Numbered from the stretch's first letter, positions 45,888 through 55,624 are shown. The stretch: 64,000 bases of DNA from Paracoccaceae bacterium (GCA_003605175.1 QWDA01000008.1:124001-188000); one strand, 5' to 3'. The notes: a model not told the origin generated them from the sequence alone. Made by a program: numbers and translations.

Positions 45888-47027
45888 CTACCGCGCCCGC
45901 ATGAACGCCGCCAGCCGCTCGAGACCCTCGGCGATGTCGGCCGTCGCCCGCGCATAGGAAAACCGCAGCGTACCCTTGCCCCGGACCGGGTCGAAATCGA
46001 GCCCCGGCGTCACCGCCACCCCGGCCTTGTCGAGAATCTCGCCGGCGAACCCAAGGCTGTCCCCGGTCAGCTCCGAGACATCCGCATAGACATAGAACGC
46101 CCCGTCCGGCGGCGCGATCCGGGTGAACCCGGCCTCGGGCAGCCCCGCCATCATCAGCCGCCGGTTCTCGGCATAGACCGCAAGGTTTCCGCGCAGCTCG
46201 TCCGCGCAGTCCAGCGCCGCCAGCGCTGCCACCTGGCTCGCATGGGGCGGGCAGATGAACAGGTTCTGCGCCAACCGTTCCACCAGCCGCACATGCGCCT
46301 CGGGCACCACCATCCAGCCGACCCGCCAGCCGGTCATCGAGTAGTATTTCGAGAAGGAATTGATCACGTAGACCTCGTCCGAGATCTCCAGCGCCGAAAC
46401 CGAGCGCCGCTCGTACTCGATCCCGTGATAGATCTCGTCCGAGACGAAGGCCGCCCCGCGCGCCGCCGCCGCCTCGATCAGCGCCGCCAGCGCCGGCCGG
46501 TCGAGCATCGTGCCCGTCGGGTTCGCGGGCGAGGCGACGATCAGCCCTGCCAGATCGTCGGGAAGCTCCTCCGGCACCGGCTGGTAGCGGAGCTGCATCC
46601 GCGTCGGGATCCCCACCGGCTCGAGGCTCAGGGCCTTCAGGATCTGCCGGTAGCTCGGATAGCCCGGATCTCCCAGCCCCACCCGGTCGCCGGCCTCGAA
46701 AAGCGCGGTGAAGGCCAGAAGGAACGCCCCCGAGGAGCCTGCCGTCACGATCACCCGTGCCGGGTCGAGGCTCAATCCATGACGTTCGTCATACATTCGG
46801 GCGATCCGCGCCCGAAGCTCCGGCAACCCCAGCGCCACCGTGTAGCCCAGCGGATCCGTCATCATATATTCGGACAGCGCCCGAAGCGCCCCCTGCGGCG
46901 CCGGCGTTCCCGGCTGGCCCACTTCCATATGGATGATCCGGCGCCCCGCGGCTTCGGCGGCCCGCGCGCGCTCCATGACATCCATCACAATGAAAGGATC
47001 GACGGCGCCCCGGCTTGAGCTTCTCAT
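45888..47027 (-). CDS. pyridoxal-phosphate aminotransferase (class I/II)
   Basis: Fold-type I aminotransferase of 379 aa. The cofactor Lys lies in NSFSKYYSMTGWRVGWMV and the substrate-binding Arg in the C-terminal LRFSYA. VASPANPTGTML is the typical NPTG element. Substrate not predictable; related enzymes act on aspartate or aromatic amino acids. The start MRSSSRGAVDPFIVMDVMER at 47027 is chosen; the upstream frame is antisense to the M48 gene. Confidence 0.92.
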   Translation of the reverse strand: MRSSSRGAVDPFIVMDVMERARAAEAAGRRIIHMEVGQPGTPAPQGALRALSEYMMTDPLGYTVALGLPELRARIARMYDERHGLSLDPARVIVTAGSSGAFLLAFTALFEAGDRVGLGDPGYPSYRQILKALSLEPVGIPTRMQLRYQPVPEELPDDLAGLIVASPANPTGTMLDRPALAALIEAAAARGAAFVSDEIYHGIEYERRSVSALEISDEVYVINSFSKYYSMTGWRVGWMVVPEAHVRLVERLAQNLFICPPHASQVAALAALDCADELRGNLAVYAENRRLMMAGLPEAGFTRIAPPDGAFYVYADVSELTGDSLGFAGEILDKAGVAVTPGLDFDPVRGKGTLRFSYARATADIAEGLERLAAFMRAR

Positions 47028-47073
47028 GCCGCCTCTCCTATGGTCCGCACGACAATCGCGCAAGGGGCCGCCA

Positions 47074-48399
47074 ATGCAACCGATCACGACCGGGCTTCGG
47101 GGAGCGATGGCCGCGCTACTCTGGATGGTCCTCGCCTGCGCCGCCGAAGCGCGCACGATCCTGCGCGACCCGGATATCGAATACGGGCTCAAGGAACTGG
47201 CAAAGCCGCTCATCGCCGCGGCCGGGCTCAGCGCTGCGCGGATCGACATCCTGGTGATCGACGACGACAGCATGAATGCCTTCATCGTCGACGACCGCAC
47301 GGTGTTCCTCCATTCCGGCCTGATCCTGCGGCTGGAAAGCGCCGCCGAGCTGCAGGCGGTGATCGCGCACGAGCTCGCCCATATCGCGAACGGCCATATC
47401 AGCCGGCGGATGGCCAATGCCAAGGCCGCCGGGCGGCTCGCAGCGATCGGCACCGCCCTCGGCGCCGCCGCGGCGATCGCGGGCGACGGGCAGGCGGGCG
47501 CAGGCGTCGCCCTCGCCGCCGGAGCGACCTCGAATGCCGTCTTCCTCGCCCACAGCCGGGCCGAAGAGGCCTCGGCCGACGCCTCGGGCCTGCGCTTCAT
47601 GGCCGATGCCGGGATCGAGCCCGAAGCGATGATCCGCGTGCTCGACCAGTTCCGCGGCCAGGAGGCGCTCTCCGCCGGCCGGCAATCGCCCTATGTGCTC
47701 AGCCACCCGCTCACCCGCGACCGGCTGCGCGACGTGAAGGGCCGTGCCGCCGCACTGAAGGTCGCGCGCACCGATCCGGGCGCGACGGAATACTGGTTCG
47801 CGCGGACGCAGGGCAAGCTCTCGGCCTTCCTGAGAAACCCGTCCTGGACGCTGCGCCGCATCGCCAAGAACGACACGTCCGACACCGCACTCTTGCAGCG
47901 CGCCGTAGCACTCCACCGCAGGCCCGACGCCAGGGGCGCCCGCGCCGCCATCGACGCGCTCTCCGCGAAACGGCCGAACGACCCCTTCATCCACGACCTC
48001 CGTGGCCAGATCCTGCTCGAATCCCGCGATACCGCGGGCGCCATCGCGGCCTACAAGCGCGCCTCCGACCTCCTGCCCGGCAACGCGCTGATCCTGGGCG
48101 GATACGGCCGCGCGCTCCTGGCCGCCGGCCGGCCCGAGGCGCTGAAGATCCTGAAGCGCGCCCACGATATCGACCCGGGCGACCCGCGCCTTCTGCGCGA
48201 CCTGGCGCAGGCTTATGCCAAGGCCGGCGACAATGGGCAGGCCTCCCTTGCCACCGCCGAGCGCTATGCCCTACTTGGGCAGCTCGACAACGCCGCGATC
48301 AGCGCGGCACGCGCCGAGGCACTGCTGCCGCGCGGCTCTCCGGGTTGGCGGCGGGCCGGAGACATCATCGACGCCGCGAAACGCGCGAAGAAGAAATAG
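47074..48399 (+). CDS. M48 family metalloprotease with TPR repeats
   Basis: Periplasmic Zn protease of 441 aa, BepA-like. It has a signal peptide (GAMAALLWMVLACAAEA), a catalytic HELAHIANGH (His99, His103) and a C-terminal helical repeat region (about residues 275-430) that resembles TPRs. BepA relatives help assemble or degrade outer-membrane proteins; this is inferred. AAGGGG lies just before the ATG at 47074. It is followed after 14 bases by a DsbA-like gene, so the two form an envelope quality-control operon. Confidence 0.92.
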   Translation: MQPITTGLRGAMAALLWMVLACAAEARTILRDPDIEYGLKELAKPLIAAAGLSAARIDILVIDDDSMNAFIVDDRTVFLHSGLILRLESAAELQAVIAHELAHIANGHISRRMANAKAAGRLAAIGTALGAAAAIAGDGQAGAGVALAAGATSNAVFLAHSRAEEASADASGLRFMADAGIEPEAMIRVLDQFRGQEALSAGRQSPYVLSHPLTRDRLRDVKGRAAALKVARTDPGATEYWFARTQGKLSAFLRNPSWTLRRIAKNDTSDTALLQRAVALHRRPDARGARAAIDALSAKRPNDPFIHDLRGQILLESRDTAGAIAAYKRASDLLPGNALILGGYGRALLAAGRPEALKILKRAHDIDPGDPRLLRDLAQAYAKAGDNGQASLATAERYALLGQLDNAAISAARAEALLPRGSPGWRRAGDIIDAAKRAKKK

Positions 48400-48413
48400 C
48401 GAGGAGAACGACC

Positions 48414-49175
48414 ATGATCGCCAAATGGCTGACGACCGCAGCGCTCGCCGCCCTCCTGGCGCTGCCCGCCGCGGCGGACGGGTTCGACTACGACGCGATG
48501 AGCCCCGCCGAGCAGGACGCCTTCGGCGAAGCGGTGCGCGGCTACCTCCTGTCCCATCCCGAGCTTCTCCGCGAATGGATCGGCGTCCTGCAGGACAGCG
48601 AGGCCGCGGCCGAGTCGGCGCAGGACGAACAGCTCGTCGCAGCCCATGCCGCGGAGATCTTCAACGACGGCCATTCCTGGGTCGGCGGCAACCCCGACGG
48701 CGACGTCACCATGGTCGAGTTCCTCGATTACCGCTGCGGCTATTGCCGCAAGGCGCATCCCGAGGTGCAGGAGCTGATCTCGGCCGACGGCAATATCCGC
48801 AAGATCATCAAGGAATTCCCGATCCTCGGCGACGAATCCGTGCTTGCCTCGCGCTTCGCGATCTCGGTCAAGCAGGTGGCGGGCGACGATGCCTATGGCG
48901 CGATGAGCAACACGCTGATGGAGCATCGCGGCGCCTTCACCAGGGAATCGCTCGCGCGGCTGGCCGACGAGGCCGGGCTCGACACCGATGCAATCATGGC
49001 GCATCTCGACGCGCCGGAGGTCACCCGGGTGATCGAAAAGAACTATGCGCTGGCGCAGGCGATGAGCATTGCGGGCACGCCCACCTTCGTCCTGGGCGAC
49101 ACCATGCTGCGGGGCTACGTGCCGCTCGACGGAATGCGGCAGGTCGTGGCCGGGGAGCGCGAAGACCGCGGCTGA
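48414..49175 (+). CDS. DsbA family thiol:disulfide oxidoreductase
   Basis: Exported thioredoxin-fold protein, 253 aa. It has a signal peptide (MIAKWLTTAALAALLALPAAA), an N-terminal helical extension of about 60 residues, and the active site CGYC at Cys108-Cys111. The cis-Pro loop is in AGTPTFVLGD. The extension makes it resemble ScsC/DsbG-like members. GAGGAGA precedes the ATG. It is probably cotranscribed with the M48 protease and convergent with ispG. Confidence 0.92.
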   Translation: MIAKWLTTAALAALLALPAAADGFDYDAMSPAEQDAFGEAVRGYLLSHPELLREWIGVLQDSEAAAESAQDEQLVAAHAAEIFNDGHSWVGGNPDGDVTMVEFLDYRCGYCRKAHPEVQELISADGNIRKIIKEFPILGDESVLASRFAISVKQVAGDDAYGAMSNTLMEHRGAFTRESLARLADEAGLDTDAIMAHLDAPEVTRVIEKNYALAQAMSIAGTPTFVLGDTMLRGYVPLDGMRQVVAGEREDRG

Positions 49176-49204
49176 CCCTCGCTTCGAGGCCGCTGCCGCG
49201 GAGC

Positions 49205-50326
49205 CTATTCGGCGGCCTGGTCCACCGCCGCGAGCTCGGCCGCCTTCTTCTCGACCTCCTCGACGATATGCTCGATCATCTTCTCGTTCGACATCTTGTG
49301 GCTCTGCTTCCCCGCGAGATAGACCATCCCGGCCCCGGCGCCCCCGCCGGTGAAGCCCACATCGGTCATCAAGGCCTCGCCCGGGCCGTTCACCACGCAG
49401 CCGATGATCGAGAGCGACATCGGCGTCTTGATGTGCTCAAGCCGCTTCTCGAGGATCTCCACCGTCCGGATCACGTCGAAGCCCTGCCGCGCGCAGGACG
49501 GGCACGAGATGATGTTGACGCCCCGGTGCCGGAGGCCCAGCGATTTCAGGATCTCGTAGCCGACCTTCACCTCCTCGACCGGATCGGCCGAGAGCGAGAC
49601 GCGGATCGTATCGCCGATCCCCATCCACAGGAGATTGCCGAGTCCGATCGCCGACTTGATCGTGCCCGAGGTCAGCCCGCCCGCCTCGGTGATGCCGAGA
49701 TGGATCGGCGCATCGGTTGCCTCGGCGAGCTGCTGGTAGGCGGCGGCGGCGAGGAACACGTCGGACGCCTTGCAGGAGATCTTGAACGCGTGAAAATCGT
49801 TGTCCTCGAGGATCCTGATATGGTCGAGCCCCGACTCGACCATCGCCTCGGGGCAGGGCTCGCCGTATTTCTCGAGGAGGTGCTTCTCCAGCGACCCGGC
49901 ATTGACCCCGATCCGCATCGAACAGCCGTGATCCTTGGCCGCCCGGATCACCTCGCGCACGCGGTCGGCCGAGCCGATATTGCCCGGGTTGATCCGCAGG
50001 CACGCGGCGCCCGCCTCGGCTGCCTCAATGGCGCGCCTGTAGTGAAAATGGATATCCGCGACGATCGGCACCGGGCTCTCGCGCACGATCTCCCTCAGAG
50101 CCTTGGTCGAGGCTTCATCGGGGGTCGAGACCCGCACGATATCGGCCCCCGCCTCCGCCGCCCGCTGCACCTGCGCCACCGTGGCCGCCACGTCGGAAGT
50201 GTCGGTATTGGTCATGGTCTGCACGGTGATCGGCGCATCGCCGCCCACCGGCACCGAGCCCACCATGATCTGGCGGGAGGTGCGGCGGTAGATGTTCCGC
50301 CAGGGCCTGACGTGGTTCAGTGACAT
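49205..50326 (-). CDS. ispG: 4-hydroxy-3-methylbut-2-enyl diphosphate synthase
   Basis: Iron-sulfur enzyme of the methylerythritol phosphate (isoprenoid) pathway, 373 aa. N-terminal TIM-barrel part includes [19 protein letters not shown] and RINPGNIG. The cluster Cys are in [11 protein letters not shown] and CVVNGPGEA. It starts 66 bases after the RodZ-like gene, an association common in Rhodobacterales. Confidence 0.97.
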   Translation of the reverse strand: MSLNHVRPWRNIYRRTSRQIMVGSVPVGGDAPITVQTMTNTDTSDVAATVAQVQRAAEAGADIVRVSTPDEASTKALREIVRESPVPIVADIHFHYRRAIEAAEAGAACLRINPGNIGSADRVREVIRAAKDHGCSMRIGVNAGSLEKHLLEKYGEPCPEAMVESGLDHIRILEDNDFHAFKISCKASDVFLAAAAYQQLAEATDAPIHLGITEAGGLTSGTIKSAIGLGNLLWMGIGDTIRVSLSADPVEEVKVGYEILKSLGLRHRGVNIISCPSCARQGFDVIRTVEILEKRLEHIKTPMSLSIIGCVVNGPGEALMTDVGFTGGGAGAGMVYLAGKQSHKMSNEKMIEHIVEEVEKKAAELAAVDQAAE

Positions 50327-50392
50327 GTGGGGGCCGTCCTTCGGAAGCGTCGGGCCCTATCTAGCCAAGCCGCCGGGGCGAAACAACGGCCG

Positions 50393-51613
50393 TCAGTTGC
50401 CCTGCTGCGCCTCGGCCACAGCGACGAAGCGGGCGAGGTCGGCATCGGCGGCCGGATCGGCGAGCGCATAGGTGTCGCGGAGGCTGTCGGCGGCCATCCG
50501 CACGTCGCGCACCACAGAGGCGCCCTGCCCGGCCGGGCCGAAGGTCTGGTCGCCCACCGCGAAGTAGAGCGACCCGGCATTGCCGGCGCGGAGCCGGTGC
50601 GGCTCCACGGTCTTGGGCAGTTCGAACCGCTCGCCGGCGTCGAGGATCTTCTCGAAGATCACCGTGCCGTCGGCCGCCGAGACGCGCACCCAGGACGGGC
50701 GCACCGCGAGGAGCGCCAGGGTCGGCGGTTCGCCGGAGACCACCTGCACCCCGCCGGAGGCGGCGGCGGGAAGCTCGGGGCCCTGGATCTCGGGCGTGTC
50801 GAGCCGCGCGAGCTGCGAGACATCCATCGGCTCGGGATCCGGCGGGTAAAGGCCGAGCGAGCCCGGCTTGATCGTGGCGATGGGTCCGTCGCGCGAGGTC
50901 AGGACCGGCACGTCGAGCGCCTGCGGGCGGTAGAGCCTGTCGAAGGCCTCGGTCGTCGGCGCGACCAGCGCGGCGTCGTCGGGCGCGGACTCGGCCATTT
51001 CGACCGGCGCCACGGGATCGAGCTGCGACAGCACGCCCGGGGTTTCCTCGATCGGCGCGAACTGGACCTTCTGCACCTCCTGCAGGACCGACCAGCCGCC
51101 ATAGCCGATGGCCGAAACCAGCGCGAGCAGCACCGCGACCGAGCCGATGGCCCCCGGCTCGATGCCGGAGAACCGCGCCTCGCCCGGCGGCAGGAACGCC
51201 ACCGAGGGCTGGGCCAAGGGGTCGCGCGCGCCGGTCGGGTGGCCCTGCGCCGCGACCTTGCCGCTGCGCTTCTTCGCCTCGCCCTTGCCGGCGGTGAAAT
51301 TCGCCTTGTAGGTGAAGTTCCCCTCGTCGCAGAAGGTCTTGAACGCCCATTCAGGGTCGAGGTTCAGATAGCGCGCATAGGAGCGCACATAGCCCGAGAT
51401 GAAGCCGGGCGACTCGAAGGCGGTGGGGTCGGCATTCTCGATGGCGGCGATGTAGGTGGCCTTGATCTTCAGGTCGCGCTGCACGTCGAGCAGCGACTTG
51501 CCCATGGTCGCGCGTTCGCCGCGCATGATGTCGCCGAGCCGCAGGTCGAAATCGTCAAACCCCTTCATGGGTTCGACGGGGGTAGTCACGGGGATGTCCC
51601 GCGGACTTCTCAT
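50393..51613 (-). CDS. RodZ-like helix-turn-helix membrane protein (DUF4115)
   Basis: A 406-aa protein with an N-terminal HTH_25 domain (FDLRLGDIMRGERATMGKSL ... KATYIAAIENADPTAF) and one membrane span (AIGSVAVLLALVSAIGYGGWSVL, about residue 165). The periplasmic linker is rich in Pro. A C-terminal DUF4115 domain (LLAVRPSWVRVSAADGTVIFEKIL) follows. This domain order is that of RodZ, which links MreB to the envelope. The start at 51613 is supported by a GCAGG seven bases upstream. A later ATG (MKGFDDFDLRL) is a possible alternative. Confidence 0.85.
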   Translation of the reverse strand: MRSPRDIPVTTPVEPMKGFDDFDLRLGDIMRGERATMGKSLLDVQRDLKIKATYIAAIENADPTAFESPGFISGYVRSYARYLNLDPEWAFKTFCDEGNFTYKANFTAGKGEAKKRSGKVAAQGHPTGARDPLAQPSVAFLPPGEARFSGIEPGAIGSVAVLLALVSAIGYGGWSVLQEVQKVQFAPIEETPGVLSQLDPVAPVEMAESAPDDAALVAPTTEAFDRLYRPQALDVPVLTSRDGPIATIKPGSLGLYPPDPEPMDVSQLARLDTPEIQGPELPAAASGGVQVVSGEPPTLALLAVRPSWVRVSAADGTVIFEKILDAGERFELPKTVEPHRLRAGNAGSLYFAVGDQTFGPAGQGASVVRDVRMAADSLRDTYALADPAADADLARFVAVAEAQQGN

Positions 51614-51719
51614 TCGACCTGCCCCAATAATCAGCCTATTCCCGAACCGAACCAGAATCGGCTCGGTCCTACTATCCACATGTTAACACAGGCTCAAAAA
51701 GCCTGCACGCAGTATAGGG

Positions 51720-52946
51720 TTAAGCTGAAAGCACGGCGCGATTGAGCGCACAATGTGACCAAAGCTGGTCCATCGCCCGCACCAGCGCGTCGATTTCGCC
51801 GGGCCCGTGCACCGGCGAGGGGGTGAAGCGCAGCCGCTCGGTGCCGCGCGGCACGGTCGGGAAGTTGATCGGCTGCACGTAGATTCCGAAATCCTGAAGC
51901 AGCATGTCCGAGATCTTCTTGGTGTGCTTCGGATCGCCGACGATCACCGGCACGATATGGGAGCCGTGGTCGATCAAGGGCAGGCCCAGCCCCTTCAGCC
52001 GCAGCTTCAGGATCTGCGCCTGGGTCTGGTGCCGCTCGCGCAGCGCCTGGTCGGTCTTGAGATGCCTGACCGAAGCCGCGGCCCCCGCCGCCACCGCCGG
52101 CGGCAGCGAGGTGGTAAAGATGAAGCCCGGCGCGTAAGACCTTATCGCGTCGCACATTTTCGCGCTCGCGGCGATATAGCCGCCCATCACGCCAAAGGCC
52201 TTGGCCAGCGTGCCGTTGACGATGTCGATCCGGTCCACCAGCCCGTCGCGCTCGGCGATCCCGCCACCGCGCGGCCCGTACATGCCGACCGCGTGGACCT
52301 CGTCGAGATAGGTCAGCGCGCCGAATTCCTCCGCCAGGTCGCAGATCTCCGCCATCGGGCCGAAATCGCCGTCCATCGAATAGACCGATTCGAAGGCGAT
52401 CAGCTTCGGCGCCATCGGGTCGTCGGCCGCCAGCATCTCGCGCAGATGCGCCACGTCGTTGTGCCGAAAGATCCGCTTCGTCCCGCCGTTCCGCCGGATC
52501 CCCTCGATCATCGAGGCGTGGTTCAGCGCGTCGGAATAGATGATCAGGCCCGGAAACAGCTTCGGCAGCGTCGAGAGCGTCGCGTCGTTGGCGATATAGG
52601 CCGAGGTGAAAAGCAGCGCGGCTTCCTTGCCGTGCAGGTCGGCGAGCTCCGATTCGAGCCGCTTGTGATAGACCGTCGTGCCCGAGATGTTGCGCGTCCC
52701 GCCCGAACCGGCGCCGGTCGCGTCGATCGCCTCGTGCATCGCTTCAAGCACCACCGGATGCTGGCCCATGCCCAGATAGTCGTTGCCGCACCAGACCGTC
52801 ACCGGCCGTTCGGAGCCGTCCGGACGGCGCCAGACGGCATGGGGAAACTGGCCACGCTGGCGTTCGATATCGATGAAGGTGCGGTAGCGGCCTTCGTCGT
52901 GCAGCGCCTGCAACGCGCGGTCAAGCTCACCCGTATAGTCCAACAT
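51720..52946 (-). CDS. hemA: 5-aminolevulinate synthase
   Basis: Condenses glycine and succinyl-CoA to 5-aminolevulinate (C4 route of tetrapyrrole synthesis), 408 aa. Conserved [24 protein letters not shown] and [12 protein letters not shown] are present. The cofactor Lys is near residue 248 in [15 protein letters not shown]. The C4 enzyme is typical of alphaproteobacteria. Upstream lie an FNR-type box and a perfect inverted repeat, consistent with oxygen control of haem and bacteriochlorophyll supply in relatives. Confidence 0.97.
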   Translation of the reverse strand: MLDYTGELDRALQALHDEGRYRTFIDIERQRGQFPHAVWRRPDGSERPVTVWCGNDYLGMGQHPVVLEAMHEAIDATGAGSGGTRNISGTTVYHKRLESELADLHGKEAALLFTSAYIANDATLSTLPKLFPGLIIYSDALNHASMIEGIRRNGGTKRIFRHNDVAHLREMLAADDPMAPKLIAFESVYSMDGDFGPMAEICDLAEEFGALTYLDEVHAVGMYGPRGGGIAERDGLVDRIDIVNGTLAKAFGVMGGYIAASAKMCDAIRSYAPGFIFTTSLPPAVAAGAAASVRHLKTDQALRERHQTQAQILKLRLKGLGLPLIDHGSHIVPVIVGDPKHTKKISDMLLQDFGIYVQPINFPTVPRGTERLRFTPSPVHGPGEIDALVRAMDQLWSHCALNRAVLSA

Positions 52947-52990
52947 TCCGCCCTTTCGAAACGCGTTTAACCCTGGCCCAACGTACTACA

Positions 52991-53011
52991 GGTGCCCTGT
53001 ATATGGGCACC
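52991..53011. promoter_or_regulatory. 7-bp inverted repeat in the hemA promoter
   Basis: GGTGCCC-tgtatat-GGGCACC is a perfect 7-bp inverted repeat with an AT-rich 7-base spacer, abutting the FNR-type box. It lies 45-65 bases before the hemA start and could be an operator for a second regulator or an RNA hairpin in the leader. Confidence 0.45.
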
Positions 53012-53025
53012 CTGATATAGATCAA
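53012..53025. promoter_or_regulatory. FNR/FnrL-type binding site upstream of hemA
   Basis: CTGATATAGATCAA matches TTGAT-N4-ATCAA in nine of ten conserved positions. It is centred about 72 bases upstream of the hemA start and also in the divergent promoter of the M20 dipeptidase gene (start 53115). In Rhodobacter FnrL activates hemA at low oxygen, so the same control is likely here. Confidence 0.6.
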
Positions 53026-53114
53026 CTCTAAAGGAGCCGGGTGCGACGTATGGACTAACCGCCTCCGGCTGCTAGGGTCCGGGCGAAAATTTCCCCAGCC
53101 GAACAGGACCCGGA

Positions 53115-54488
53115 ATGTCGCTCGAAGCCGTTCTTGAGAAGATCGACCAGGATCTCGATTCCGCGCTCGCGCGGCTGACCGAGCTCCTGAAGATCCCCTC
53201 GATCTCCACCGACCCCGCCTATCACGCCGATTGCGAGGCGGCGGCGGCCTGGCTGGTTCGGGATCTCGAGAGCCTAGGCGTCGCGGCCTCGGTGCGGAAA
53301 ACCCCGGGCAAGCCCATGGTGGTGGGCCATGCGGGCGACACCGGCCCGCACCTGATGTTCTACGGCCATTACGACGTGCAGCCCGTCGATCCGCTGAACC
53401 TCTGGCACCGCGACCCGTTCGACCCGGCGATCGAGGAAACCCCGGCCGGCAAGGTGATCCGCGGCCGCGGCTCCTCCGACGACAAGGGCCAGCTCATGAC
53501 CTTCGTCGAGGCCTGCCGCGCCTGGAAGGCGGTGCACGGCACCCTGCCCTGCCGCCTCACCTTCTTCTTCGAGGGCGAGGAGGAATCGGGCTCCCCCTCG
53601 CTGGTCCCGTTCCTGAAGGAGAACGCCCAGGAATTCCGCACCGACATCGCGCTGATCTGCGACACCGGCCTGTTCGACCGCGACACGCCGGCGATCACCA
53701 CCATGCTGCGTGGCCTCCTCGGCGAGGAGATCACCATCACCGGCCCCGACAAGGATCTCCATTCCGGCATGTATGGCGGCCCGGCGATCAACCCGATCCG
53801 GGTGCTTTCCGGGATCATCGCGTCGCTCCATGACAGCGATGGCCGGGTCACCGTGCCCGGCTTCTACGAGGGCGTGCCCGAGCTCACCGCCGAGCTGCGC
53901 GCGCAATGGGAGGGCCTCGGCTTCGACGCGGCAGGCTTTCTCGGCGATGTCGACCTTTCGGAGCCCGCGGGTGAGGCGGGCCGCTCGGTCCTCGAGATGA
54001 TCTGGGCGCGGCCCACCTGCGAGGTGAACGGGATCTGGGGCGGCTATACCGGCGACGGGTTCAAGACGGTGCTGCCGTCGAAAGCCTCGGCCAAGATCAG
54101 CTTCAGGCTGGTCGGCACCCAGGACCCGCTGAAGATCCGCGAAAGCTTCCGCGAGATGGTGCGCGGCATGCTGCCGCCCGACTGCGCCGTGGAATTCCAC
54201 GACCACGGCGCCTCGCCCGCGAGCGTCATGGCCACCGATAACCCGGCCTTCGAACAGGCCCGCGTGGCACTGACGGGCGAATGGCCGAAACCGGCGGCCT
54301 TTATCGGTTCCGGCGGCTCGATTCCGATCGCCGGCTACTTCAAGTCGATCCTCGGCGTCGATTCGATGCTGATCGGCTTCGGCCGGGAAGACGACCAGAT
54401 CCATTCGCCGAACGAGAAATACGACCTCAGGAGTTTCCACATGGGTATCCGCAGCTGGGCACGGGTGCTGGACGCGCTGACGAAGTGA
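53115..54488 (+). CDS. M20 family dipeptidase
   Basis: Zinc-dependent dipeptidase of 457 aa. The metal motifs are FYGHYDVQPVDP, RGSSDDKGQLM and FFFEGEEESGSPS, followed by CDTGLFDRD. The dimerisation domain insertion (about residues 210-325) is in the normal place and the catalytic His is in GPDKDLHSGMYGG. The final metal His is in DDQIHSPNEKYD. It is a single gene, divergent from hemA, and ends before a large palindromic element. Confidence 0.94.
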   Translation: MSLEAVLEKIDQDLDSALARLTELLKIPSISTDPAYHADCEAAAAWLVRDLESLGVAASVRKTPGKPMVVGHAGDTGPHLMFYGHYDVQPVDPLNLWHRDPFDPAIEETPAGKVIRGRGSSDDKGQLMTFVEACRAWKAVHGTLPCRLTFFFEGEEESGSPSLVPFLKENAQEFRTDIALICDTGLFDRDTPAITTMLRGLLGEEITITGPDKDLHSGMYGGPAINPIRVLSGIIASLHDSDGRVTVPGFYEGVPELTAELRAQWEGLGFDAAGFLGDVDLSEPAGEAGRSVLEMIWARPTCEVNGIWGGYTGDGFKTVLPSKASAKISFRLVGTQDPLKIRESFREMVRGMLPPDCAVEFHDHGASPASVMATDNPAFEQARVALTGEWPKPAAFIGSGGSIPIAGYFKSILGVDSMLIGFGREDDQIHSPNEKYDLRSFHMGIRSWARVLDALTK

Positions 54489-54540
54489 CTTTCCGGAGAG
54501 TGTCCTCTCCGTTCCGCCCCTTGGCCCGGGCGACCAGCCC

Positions 54541-54674
54541 GGGCCGCGCCCGACCCTTCCCTCGGGAGGGCGCATGGCGATGTCGCGCGCCGCACGGAGC
54601 GAGTCCGGGCCTTTCGGGATAAAACGCTGACCACAGGCGTACCGAAAGCGCCCTCCCAGGGTCGGGCGCGGCCC
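54541..54674. repeat. 134-bp near-palindromic element with long inverted arms
   Basis: The arms 54541-54573 and 54648-54674 are inverted repeats: a 16-base block beginning GGGCCGCGCCCG and a 10-base block GGGAGGGCGC match exactly, separated in the left arm by six extra bases. Inside, CTTTCGG (54611-54617) pairs with CCGAAAG (54642-54648). It lies between the convergent M20 and hydrolase genes. It may be a MITE-like or REP-type element or a bidirectional terminator. No target-site duplication was recognised. Confidence 0.6.
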
Positions 54675-54681
54675 TCCGCAC

Positions 54682-55547
54682 CTACCTCCGGCCTTCCACC
54701 TCCCCCAGAAACCCCGCCAGCGCCGCCGCCACCTCCTCCGGATGCTGGTCGACGAAGAAATGCCCGCCCGGCACCGCCTTCGCCCGCATGTCCGAAAGCC
54801 GCCCGGCCCAGGTCGCCGGCACGTCGAAATGCCGCGCCATCGCCCCCGAGGCGCCGTAGAGCACCAGCGCCGGGCAACCCACCTTCCGCCCGAGATCCGC
54901 GGCATCGTGGGCGTAATCCACCGCCAAGGCGGCGCGGTAATCGTTGGTCATCCCCGCGATGGCCGCAGGATCGCGCCAGGCCGCACGATAGGCCTCCAGC
55001 TCCAGGAAATCCTCGAGCCGCGCCCCGCCCCAGCCCAAGAGGCAGGATTCGTAGAAATAGTCCGGGTCCGCACCGATCAGCCGCTCCGGGAACGGCGCCG
55101 GCTGGGCAAGGAAGCTCCAGTGGTAGTAGGCCGCCGAGACCGCCGCGGACCAATGCTCGAGCAGGAAATGCGTCGGCACGATATCCATAACCGTGAGGCT
55201 CTGGACCCGCCCGGGATGGTCGAGCGCCAGCCGATGCGCGGTCCGCGCCCCCGGTCGTGACCCGCGAGATGGAACCGGTCGAAGCCCAGATACGCCATCA
55301 GCGCCGCCTGGTCCTCCGCCATGGCGCGGAACGCGTAGTTGGACAGATCCGCCGCCGCCGCCGGCTTCGACGAGGCGCCGTAGCCCCTCAGATCCGCCGT
55401 CACGCAGGTGAACCGCGCCTTGAGCCGCGCCACCACCGGGCGCCACATCGCGCTTGTCTGGGGAAAGCCGTGGAGCAGTAGGAGCGGCGGGCCCGCGCCC
55501 GCCACCTCATGGGCGATGGTAATCCCGTCCCTGGTGAATTCCGCCAT
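54682..55547 (-). pseudogene. alpha/beta hydrolase (haloacetate-dehalogenase-like), frameshifted
   Basis: Two overlapping frames join into one alpha/beta hydrolase of about 288 aa. The first begins at 55547 (MAEFTRDGITIAHEVAGAGPP, GGGAGG upstream) and carries LLLLHGFPQTSAMWRP and the nucleophile motif AGHDRG. The second runs from just after HDRG (TAHRLALDHPGRVQSL, VMDIVPTHFL) to the stop at 54682, with the catalytic His in GGHFFVDQHP. They meet at a run of five Gs (plus-strand Cs 55248-55252). One extra G would give HDRGARTAHRLALDHP, the usual family sequence. It is a pseudogene, a phase-variable gene or a sequencing error. Confidence 0.75.
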
Positions 55548-55572
55548 CTCGGCCTCCCGGGCTGCACAGCCG

Positions 55573-55613
55573 GTGTACGGGTTGTGTACAGGTTGTGTAC
55601 GGGTTGTGCAGGG
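55573..55613. repeat. 11-bp tandem direct repeats, about 3.5 copies
   Basis: GTGTACGGGTT, GTGTACAGGTT and GTGTACGGGTT follow each other (55573-55605), with a decayed fourth unit GTGCAGGG to 55613. They lie 26-66 bases upstream of the frameshifted hydrolase start, in its promoter region. One period is about one helical turn, as in regulator-binding repeats. Confidence 0.6.
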
Positions 55614-55624
55614 CCCGAAATGCG

